Under the pieces are notes generated by a model. That model was given only the letters and a program-made list of their open reading frames with translations, made no database searches and was not told the DNA's origin. Both the position numbers and the translations under genes were made by a program. From CAZOWL01 sp964583605 (GTDB lineage: Bacteria > Pseudomonadota > Gammaproteobacteria > Chromatiales > Chromatiaceae), in NCBI GenBank assembly GCA_964583605.1, contig CAZOWL010000050.1, positions 1 to 30,365 of the forward strand: a stretch of 30,365 bases of DNA, given 5' to 3'. Positions 25,062-30,365 of the stretch are shown one piece after another (within the stretch, counting starts at the first letter, position 1; each line of letters starts with the position of its first letter).

Positions 25062-25121
25062 GCTCGCCGCGGCTGGTGGAGCGCGTCCTCGCCCTGTTCT
25101 AGGTCGCCTTCCGGCGAGCTC
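25060..25121 (+). terminator. Inverted repeat after the amidoligase operon
   Basis: GAGCTCGCCG (25060-25069) pairs perfectly with CGGCGAGCTC (25112-25121) across a 42-nt loop, starting at the stop codon of the amidotransferase gene. The stem is 10 bp; no U-tract follows. It may end or protect the operon transcript. Confidence 0.4.
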
Positions 25122-25605
25122 GGGTGCTGGCCTAAACAGAGACACCCCGCGCCGCGCTCCTTGCTGCCGATCCGGATCCGCTCCCCCGAGATGTGACCCA
25201 AAATGTGACCCGAAATGTGACAGGGCTCCGCTCATCCGCAAACGGCGATGGTCTGTACAGGCCGAAACCGGGAGTCTGTCGAGACTTCGCGACGTCGCCT
25301 CGATTAGAGTCGGGACACGCGACAACGGCACAAGGCGGCCAAAGACCACCGCGGGGCGGGCACCACGACCACGCCGACGGCTCGCGACCAGACCGACGGC
25401 TAAAGTCGGCTGCCAACGCGCCGATGAAGGGGATACCCGCAACGAGGGCGATTCAAGCAGGGAGATGACGCACCTGCGATGCCTGGCCCGGAGGGGCCCG
25501 GTCGGTGCGCATCAGGAGCCACGTTGACGCCAACGGGGCAACACGCACGGAGGCCGGGATCCGGATCACGAGACAATACGGAACCATACACGGAGAAGGC
25601 AGGAC
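25062..25605. other. Intergenic stretch before motA
   Basis: No gene is supported in these 544 bases. They hold the inverted repeat at 25060-25121, a threefold 12-nt iteration of ATGTGACCC-like units (about 25193-25225: atgtgacccaaa, atgtgacccgaa, atgtgacagggc), and a sigma-28 promoter at 25401-25427. The 5' untranslated region of motA, about 170 nt from that promoter, occupies the rest; its ribosome site is at the very end. Confidence 0.6.
25401..25427 (+). promoter_or_regulatory. Sigma-28 (FliA) promoter for motA
   Basis: TAAAGTCG (25401-25408), an 11-nt spacer, and GCCGATGA (25420-25427) match the FliA consensus TAAAGTTT-N11-GCCGATAA at 13 of 16 positions with the exact spacer. It lies 178 bp before the motA ATG. 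Placement before a class 3 motility operon agrees with established flagellar regulation. Confidence 0.72.
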
Positions 25606-26385
25606 ATGGATCTGGCGACACTGCTCGGGCTAGTCGGGGCGCTCGCCGCTATCTCCGTCTCGATTCTCATGGGCGGGAGCGCCGGCACCTTCATGAACGT
25701 GCCCGGCCTGATCATCGTGATCGGCGGCACCTTCGCGGTGACCCTGATGAAATTCCCGCTCGATCACACACTCGGGGCGGTCAATATCGGGATGAAGGCC
25801 TTCCTGTATAAGCCGGAGCGAGCCTCGGAATTGATCGCTCAGAGTGTCGAGCTCGCAACGATTGCGCGCAAAGAGGGTCTGCTGGGCCTTGAGCAGGTCG
25901 AGGTGCAGAACGCCTTTCTCCGCAAGGGGGTCCAATTCGTCGTGGACGGGCACGAGCCAGAGCTCGTCGAGCGCATGCTCTCCAAAGACATCGATCTGAC
26001 GATCGAGCGTAACGAAGAGGGCATCAAGATCTTCAGGGCCATCGGCGATGTGGCGCCAGCGATGGGCATGATCGGTACACTCATCGGCCTCGTGCAGATG
26101 ATGGCCAACATGGATGACCCTAAGGCGATCGGCCCGGCGATGGCCGTCGCCCTATTGACCACCCTCTACGGCGCCGTGATCGCCAGCGCAATCGCGCTGC
26201 CGATTGCCGACAAGCTATCGCACCGCAGCCGAGAGGAGCGCAACCATCGATCGCTGGTTCTCGAGAGCATCCGCTCGATCCAGGAGGGCATGAACCCGCG
26301 GGTGATGGAGCAACTGCTCGATAGCTATCTGCCGAGCAAGAAGAAGGGCAAGGACGGCGGTCAGGCGCAGGACAAGGCCGCCTAG
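25606..26385 (+). CDS. motA: Flagellar stator protein MotA/PomA
   Basis: A 259-residue inner-membrane stator subunit. It shows the PomA-like N-terminus with NVPGLIIVIGGTFAVTLMKF, a cytoplasmic loop with EGLLGLEQV and FRAIGDVAPAMGMIGTLIGL (third helix), then AVALLTTLYGAVIASAIALP (fourth helix) and the charged tail ending in KKKGKDGGQAQDKAA. This is the four-helix MotA topology; similarity to PomA points to a sodium-driven or mixed stator, but the coupling ion is not proven. Ribosome site GGAGAAGGCAGGAC before the ATG. A sigma-28 promoter lies upstream. The next gene, motB, is 154 bp away, with a repeat between them. Confidence 0.94.
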   Translation: MDLATLLGLVGALAAISVSILMGGSAGTFMNVPGLIIVIGGTFAVTLMKFPLDHTLGAVNIGMKAFLYKPERASELIAQSVELATIARKEGLLGLEQVEVQNAFLRKGVQFVVDGHEPELVERMLSKDIDLTIERNEEGIKIFRAIGDVAPAMGMIGTLIGLVQMMANMDDPKAIGPAMAVALLTTLYGAVIASAIALPIADKLSHRSREERNHRSLVLESIRSIQEGMNPRVMEQLLDSYLPSKKKGKDGGQAQDKAA

Positions 26386-26386
26386 C

Positions 26387-26513
26387 TAACGATCATGGGA
26401 CGAGCCGAGCCGCCCCGGATGATGAAAGTTCGCCTCGCCCCTGATCGTTCCCTCACCTCAACCCTCTCCCAGAGGGCGAGGGAGCGAACGTGCTGCGCGG
26501 ATTTCATCGTAAA
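26387..26513. repeat. Dispersed double-hairpin repeat, copy 2, between motA and motB
   Basis: It begins TAACGATCATGGGACGAGCC 1 nt after the motA stop and ends in ttcatcgtaaa, 27 nt before the motB ATG. The unit is 123 nt (41 codons). On the minus strand it is open throughout, reading MKSAQHVRSLALWERVEVRE and on to ARPMIVS. It fills most of the intergenic gap and could act on motA/motB differential expression through its hairpins. Confidence 0.85.
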
Positions 26514-26539
26514 TGCCGAGCGGGATCGCGGGCTGAACC

Positions 26540-27502
26540 ATGTCTGACCAGGCAACCGAGGCGGGCAGCCCGGCGTGGGTCATGACCTTCGCCGACCTGA
26601 TGTCGCTCCTCTTGGCCTTTTTCGTGCTGCTCTTCTCTTTCTCCGAGTTGGACAAACAGAAGTACAAGCAGGTGGCGGGATCCATGCGGGACGCCTTCGG
26701 TGTGCAACAGGAGGTGCGCGTCAAGGATCCGCCGAAGGGTCTGAACATCATCGCACGCGAGTTCAGCCCAGGTGTCCCGCGACCGACGCCGCTCAACGAG
26801 GTGCGCCAATTCACGACGAAGGATTCCCTGCCCTACCCGCAGATATTCGAATCGACGCGCCCAGCGCCGACAAGAATCCCGACGATCGATGAGCGCCAGC
26901 TCGAAGACAGGTCTCGGCTCGAGAGGGCGCTGAGGCCGGAGATCGACGCCGGGCTGATCGAGCTCGAGATGGAGGATCATCGCATCATCCTGCGCATCAA
27001 AGAGAAGGGCGTGTTTCCCTCCGGCAGCGACCGCTTGGAGCGGGATTTTCTGCCCATCATGGCACGGCTCGGCGATACCCTCGTTGAGACAAGCGGGGAG
27101 ATTATCGTCGCCGGGCACACGGACAACGTGCCCATCAGGAACTCGCGCTTCCGCTCCAATTGGGAGCTCTCTGCCGGGCGGGCCTTGACGGTGGCGCACG
27201 TCTTCTTCGAGCGCTCGGATTCCCTCGCACCACGGCTACACCTCGAGGCGCACGCGGAGCATGGGCCGGTCGACAGCAACGAGACGCCGGAGGGACGCGC
27301 CAGGAATCGACGTGTGGAGATCTCCCTCGTCTACGACGCAGATCCTGTGGGAAGCATCGGCGGCCCAGATGGCCCGCGCTCCGCTCCAGCTCGTGAGAGA
27401 CTACAGGAGGGCAACATGATCAGCGCACCCGAGGCCGGTCGGGCCACCCCGGAGGCCGGCGTGGGCGCACTCGGCATTGCACCGCCGCAATCCGAATCAT
27501 GA
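26540..27502 (+). CDS. motB: Flagellar stator protein MotB/PomB
   Basis: A 320-residue stator subunit with a single N-terminal membrane helix, AWVMTFADLMSLLLAFFVLL, containing the ion-binding Asp19, the essential plug-adjacent SFSELDKQKYKQVAGSM region, and a C-terminal OmpA-like peptidoglycan-binding domain (IIVAGHTDNVPIRNSRFRSN, WELSAGRALTVAHVFFE and GRARNRRVEI). The tail after residue 275 is extra and rich in Ala, Pro and Glu. Start at 26540; the preceding AACC gives only a weak ribosome site. Its last codon overlaps the ATG of the following PilZ gene as ATGA. It anchors MotA to the cell wall. Confidence 0.94.
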   Translation: MSDQATEAGSPAWVMTFADLMSLLLAFFVLLFSFSELDKQKYKQVAGSMRDAFGVQQEVRVKDPPKGLNIIAREFSPGVPRPTPLNEVRQFTTKDSLPYPQIFESTRPAPTRIPTIDERQLEDRSRLERALRPEIDAGLIELEMEDHRIILRIKEKGVFPSGSDRLERDFLPIMARLGDTLVETSGEIIVAGHTDNVPIRNSRFRSNWELSAGRALTVAHVFFERSDSLAPRLHLEAHAEHGPVDSNETPEGRARNRRVEISLVYDADPVGSIGGPDGPRSAPARERLQEGNMISAPEAGRATPEAGVGALGIAPPQSES

Positions 27503-28098
27503 CCCAGACGATGCGAGGCATGGAGCTACCCGAGCGCCGGCGTTTCTGTCGGATTGAAGATGAGGTCTTTCTGCAGGTCCGACAGGTAGAAGATGCGGCC
27601 GGCCATGTCGCGGGCTCGGCACAGGCGGTTGCCTCGCGGCCCTTCGCTGTGCTATCCGAGCTCGCTGAGCAGCGCGAGGCCCTTCGCGTGCTGCTGCGCG
27701 AGATCCGCTCGGAGTCACCGAGGATCGCGCGCTGCCTGGCCGCAATCGAGGAGCGCGTCAGCGCCATCGAGACGGCCGTCCTCTTGGATCAGCTGGGCGG
27801 TTGCGCCGAGCTGCGCCGATCGGTCAAGCTCAGCGCCGCAGGCATGTCCTTCGGCAGCCGCACAGCCTACGAGCCCGACACCATCCTTCTGCTCGAGATG
27901 CTTCTGCTACCGGCACTGACGGGGATCGTGAGCCATGGTCGCGTGCTCCGCTGCACCCGCCAGTTCGGTCGGGACGGTCAATCGCCCTACCTCACGAGCG
28001 TGGAATTCGTCGACATGAGGGACTCGACCCGTGACCTTATCATTCGCCATGTGCTGGCGCACCAGAGCCATCGACTGCGGCACGGCAAGGCATCATAG
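27499..28098 (+). CDS. PilZ-domain protein, likely c-di-GMP-linked motility modulator
   Basis: A 199-residue protein coupled to motB by ATGA. The N-terminus has the PilZ-type arginine motif RRRFCRIEDEVFL (residues about 12-24) and the C-terminal half has KLSAAGMSFGSRTAYEPDT, which resembles the second PilZ motif (D/N-x-S-x-x-G), but the first Asp or Asn is replaced by Lys. Between them is an Ala/Glu/Arg-rich helical insert of about 80 residues. Family knowledge: PilZ proteins bind c-di-GMP with both motifs; the changed residue makes binding uncertain. Position after motAB suggests a YcgR-like regulator of stator output; that is inference. Confidence 0.72.
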   Translation: MTQTMRGMELPERRRFCRIEDEVFLQVRQVEDAAGHVAGSAQAVASRPFAVLSELAEQREALRVLLREIRSESPRIARCLAAIEERVSAIETAVLLDQLGGCAELRRSVKLSAAGMSFGSRTAYEPDTILLLEMLLLPALTGIVSHGRVLRCTRQFGRDGQSPYLTSVEFVDMRDSTRDLIIRHVLAHQSHRLRHGKAS

Positions 28099-29041
28099 GT
28101 GCCTCACCGCCCGATCTAGCCGGTGTCCCAATTGGCTGGCGCCACTCGCCGCCCTCCTTCTTATCGCCCTCCCCCTTCTCTCGCCGCTGCTTGGCGAGGA
28201 ACTGGTCCCGGAAACGGACCAGACCATGGTCATCGATCTGCGCTACCGAACGGCCGATGAGGTCCTGCAGGCCCTCGCGCCGCACACCGCGGGCCGTGCG
28301 GTCAGCCTGTCGGCAACCGAGGATCGCCTCCTGCTCCGGGGCCCCACACGCGATCTCGGGGTTCTCATCGATTTGATCTTCGCCATCGATATTCCAACAC
28401 GCCAGTTCTGGGTCACGACAGCCGTCGACCACAACCCGCCCAGCGCGGATGACTCCGGTCCCTATGGCCTGCCACCGCTGGCGGAGCATTTCGCGACGGC
28501 CCAGCGCAACGCGGGGCAGCGGGCTATCCGCCCAGCTCTGTCCTCGACTGACCATTGGCGGACGGGACATCGACCCTTTCAGCGTGTCATGGTCCAAGAG
28601 GGGGAATGGGCCTCGTTCGGCGTGCACGCGTACCCGGCCGCGCCGGCACGGCCGGCTAGGCTTCAAGTGACGCCGCAACTTGAGGTGACGGCACTGATAC
28701 CACCGCCCAGCCGCACCGACCAGCCGGTCAGCGGCTTTCGCGTGCGACCACGTCTCACCGGAGAGCAGGTCAGGTTGGAGATCGCGATGCTCGACTCGCC
28801 TGCGCATCGGTACGCACCTGCCCCCTGGCTGCGATCGCTGGCGACGAGCCTCACCGCAAGGGTTGGCGAGTGGCTCCTGATCTGGGCGGCCGATAGCGCA
28901 GAAGCCCCGGAGGCGACAGCTGACTCGATCGCACGAACCCGCGGCGGCGGTCTGCCCAGCATCTGGATCAGGATCGATCTCGCTAACGATCATGGGGCGA
29001 GGCGAGCCACCCCCGACCATGAAACGTCGCCTCGCCCCTGA
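28031..29041 (+). CDS. Exported NolW/secretin-N-like protein with a repeat-derived C-terminus
   Basis: A 336-residue protein. The hydrophobic stretch WLAPLAALLLIALPLLSPLL (about residues 35-54) looks like a signal peptide or anchor after a long polar N-region. Then TMVIDLRYRTADEVLQALAP, LSATEDRLLLRGPTRDLGVL and DLIFAIDIPTRQFWV resemble the NolW-type N1 domain of secretins such as GspD or PilQ, but there is no secretin barrel. The start is a GTG at 28031 with GAGGG upstream, overlapping the PilZ gene by 68 nt; a Met at 28049 is another option. The last 19 or so residues (NDHGARRATPDHETSPRP) and the TGA come from repeat copy 3, so the native end is lost or modified. Function unknown; possibly a periplasmic partner of the stator. 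Confidence 0.65.
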   Translation: MTLSFAMCWRTRAIDCGTARHHRCLTARSSRCPNWLAPLAALLLIALPLLSPLLGEELVPETDQTMVIDLRYRTADEVLQALAPHTAGRAVSLSATEDRLLLRGPTRDLGVLIDLIFAIDIPTRQFWVTTAVDHNPPSADDSGPYGLPPLAEHFATAQRNAGQRAIRPALSSTDHWRTGHRPFQRVMVQEGEWASFGVHAYPAAPARPARLQVTPQLEVTALIPPPSRTDQPVSGFRVRPRLTGEQVRLEIAMLDSPAHRYAPAPWLRSLATSLTARVGEWLLIWAADSAEAPEATADSIARTRGGGLPSIWIRIDLANDHGARRATPDHETSPRP

Positions 29042-29106
29042 TCGTTCCCTCACCCCAACCCTCTCCCAGAGGGCGAGGGAGCGAAGGTGCTACGCGATTT
29101 TCATGG
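28984..29106. repeat. Dispersed double-hairpin repeat, copy 3
   Basis: It starts TAACGATCATGGGGCGAGGC and ends ttcatgg, unit 123 nt. It supplies the 3' end and stop codon of the preceding gene. On the minus strand its frame is interrupted near one end by a TAG (MKIA-stop). It is followed directly by copy 4 in the same orientation, sharing a TAAC border. The first hairpin has a 19-bp stem with one bulge. Confidence 0.85.
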
Positions 29107-29228
29107 TAACGATCATGGGGCGAGCCACCCCAGACCATGAAATGTCGCCTCGCCCCTGATCGTTCCCTCACCCCAACCCTCTCCCAGAGGGCGAGGGGGC
29201 GAACGTGCTTCGCGAATTTCATAGTAAC
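29107..29228. repeat. Dispersed double-hairpin repeat, copy 4 (tandem to copy 3)
   Basis: It begins TAACGATCATGGGGCGAGCC and ends ttcatagTAAC; the unit is 118 nt because 5 nt (ggcga-like) are missing from the first hairpin arm relative to copies 2 and 3. TAAC at both ends looks like a border or 4-nt duplication. Between its end and flgA (29229-29450) no gene or clear promoter was found. Confidence 0.83.
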
Positions 29229-29450
29229 GCTGACACCCCATAACCAACGGGCGCGGGCCGATGCTGGCGTTGCGCCCCTTTTGCTCCCCCTGGCCGGAGC
29301 ACTGGCCTAACCGCGACCCTCGCCGAGGCCGCGACGATTCGGACACACAACCCCTACGGTATCAAAGTTGCTGCCTACTGCGCAGGAATCTCATGGGCGC
29401 CAAAATCCCGGCGCCCCCGTCGTTGTGCCGACTCCCTGTGAGACAAGCCC

Positions 29451-30221
29451 ATGTATGCGACAGCTCAAGCCTGCACCATGAACCACCAACCCCGGCGGAC
29501 GCAAGCCGCCGGGCAGGATACGCGCCGCAGACCCGTCTTCGCCATTGCCCTAGCCTTGCTGGCCTGTTACGGCGCCGCGCCCGCCAACGAGATTCAGGAT
29601 CTCGACAGCCTGCGCATCGCCGTGGAATCCTTCGTCGCAGCACAAGTGCCCTCGCGCGGCAGGGAGCGCACCGTCGAGGTAGCGAACTTGGATTCGCGCC
29701 TGCGCCTGACTCGGTGCGGCGACGGACTCCGCACCTTCTTCGCCCCCGGCTCCCGCACTGGAAGCCGGCGCACCGTCGGCGTGAGCTGCCCTGGACCCAA
29801 GCCCTGGACAGTCTATGTGTCAGTGCGGATCATTGAGCATGGCGAGGTGCTCGTGGCCGCGCGATCCGTGCCGCGCGGCGCAGTATTGACCGCCGAAGAT
29901 CTGGTGATCGAGGAGCGCGACCTCGAGGAGAGTCCAACCGGTTATCTGACCGACCCAGCTCAAGCGCTCGGCTTGCGGACGACGCGCCCACTGCGGCTCG
30001 GACTCCCGGTGACGCGCTCGCTACTGGAGGAAATTCAGATCGTCGAGCGCGGCCAGCGCGTCTGGCTGGTGGCCGAGTCAGCACATCTCGCCGTGCGCAT
30101 GGCCGGGACCGCAATGGAGGACGGCGCACCAGGAGATCGGATACGCGTACAGAACAGCGTGAGCAAGAAGGTCCTCGATGGCGTGGTGGGCGATGACGGC
30201 GTCGTGCGCGTGGGCCTGTGA
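29451..30221 (+). CDS. flgA: Flagellar basal body P-ring formation protein FlgA
   Basis: A 256-residue periplasmic chaperone for FlgI in P-ring assembly. After a basic N-region and the hydrophobic segment VFAIALALLACYGAAPA (signal peptide, cleaved near ANE) come the N-terminal domain with LDSRLRLTRCGDGLRTFF and SCPGPKPWTVYVSVRI, then the SAF domain (VLVAARSVPRGAVLTAEDLV), LGLRTTRPLRLGLPVTRSLL and the closing VWLVAESAHLAVRMAGTAME, GDRIRVQN and LDGVVGDDGVVRVGL. All match FlgA. The start may be 29451 or the Met at 29478; neither has a strong ribosome site. It lies in a motility neighbourhood but 409 bp from the preceding gene, with two repeats between. Confidence 0.94.
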   Translation: MYATAQACTMNHQPRRTQAAGQDTRRRPVFAIALALLACYGAAPANEIQDLDSLRIAVESFVAAQVPSRGRERTVEVANLDSRLRLTRCGDGLRTFFAPGSRTGSRRTVGVSCPGPKPWTVYVSVRIIEHGEVLVAARSVPRGAVLTAEDLVIEERDLEESPTGYLTDPAQALGLRTTRPLRLGLPVTRSLLEEIQIVERGQRVWLVAESAHLAVRMAGTAMEDGAPGDRIRVQNSVSKKVLDGVVGDDGVVRVGL

Positions 30222-30312
30222 GCGGCCTGCTCAACGCCGCCTGCTCGACGCCGCCTTCTACGCGCCCGAGAGGTCCTCACCCGGGCCAACGCCGAGGCTC
30301 GCGCACCTCCTC

Positions 30313-30365
30313 TAACGATCATGGGGCGAGGCGAGCCACCCCCGACCATGAAACGTCGCCTCGCC
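30313..30365. repeat. Dispersed double-hairpin repeat, copy 5 (cut by window end)
   Basis: The last 53 bases are identical to the start of copy 3 (TAACGATCATGGGGCGAGGC onward) and include the loop with gaccatgaaacgtcgcctcgcc. It lies 91 bp after the flgA stop, again in a 3' intergenic position. Bases 30222-30312 show no gene. Confidence 0.85.

Noticed and set aside
29264..29284. TGGC...TTGC resembling a sigma-54 promoter before flgA
   Set aside because: The GG to GC distance is 17 instead of 12, incompatible with sigma-54.

Overview
The window looks like chromosome of a GC-rich gammaproteobacterium, most likely a chemolitho- or photoautotrophic sulfur bacterium of the Chromatiales (purple sulfur bacterium type). 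That placement is an inference from the gene mix: a DAB inorganic-carbon accumulation module with a PII-like regulator, a Chromatiaceae-style minor pilin/PilY1 cluster, sodium-type MotA/MotB and a Crp/Fnr regulator next to a DUF2892 protein. No rRNA, tRNA, CRISPR array, phage or intact insertion sequence was seen.

Layout. 1-720 is the 3' end of valS. 721-953 carries short palindromic repeats. 954-1968 holds a Crp/Fnr regulator and a DUF2892 membrane protein. 2021-9425 (minus) is a six-gene minor pilin operon, fimT/gspH-pilV-pilW-pilX-pilY1-pilE, with ATGA overlaps. 9426-10696 is mostly non-coding, with hairpins, more mini-palindromes and one small coiled-coil gene. 10697-12560 has a DUF29 gene and a cytosolic-looking glycosidase. 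12569-19177 (minus) is the DAB operon: NuoL-like DabB, a NuoM-like membrane protein, DabA and a PII-like protein. 19464-22000 has a small membrane protein and a Wzz-type protein with a recombinase-like tail. 22012-25061 is a transporter/amidoligase/glutamine amidotransferase operon. 25606-29041 is motA-motB-PilZ-NolW-like, preceded by a good sigma-28 promoter match. 29451-30221 is flgA.

The most interesting feature is a dispersed repeat of about 120 bp (five copies at 15207, 26387, 28984, 29107 and 30313) that folds into two hairpins. One copy sits inside dabA. The 26387 copy has a unit of exactly 123 nt (41 codons) that is open on the strand matching dabA's direction. The dabA copy is 134 nt because of an 11-nt near-tandem duplication, which shifts the frame. 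The upstream half then ends in the repeat at a TGA that overlaps an ATG (ATGA) opening the downstream half, so dabA is either broken or turned into two translationally coupled pieces. All four zinc-site residues are in the second piece. Another copy supplies the last codons and stop of the NolW-like gene, and another separates motA from motB.

Other points worth a second look are a NuoL-like DabB that lacks the central antiporter segment and is paired with a NuoM-like protein, a long hairpin over the dabA stop codon before the PII-like gene, the Wzz/tyrosine-recombinase-like fusion, and the amidoligase operon.
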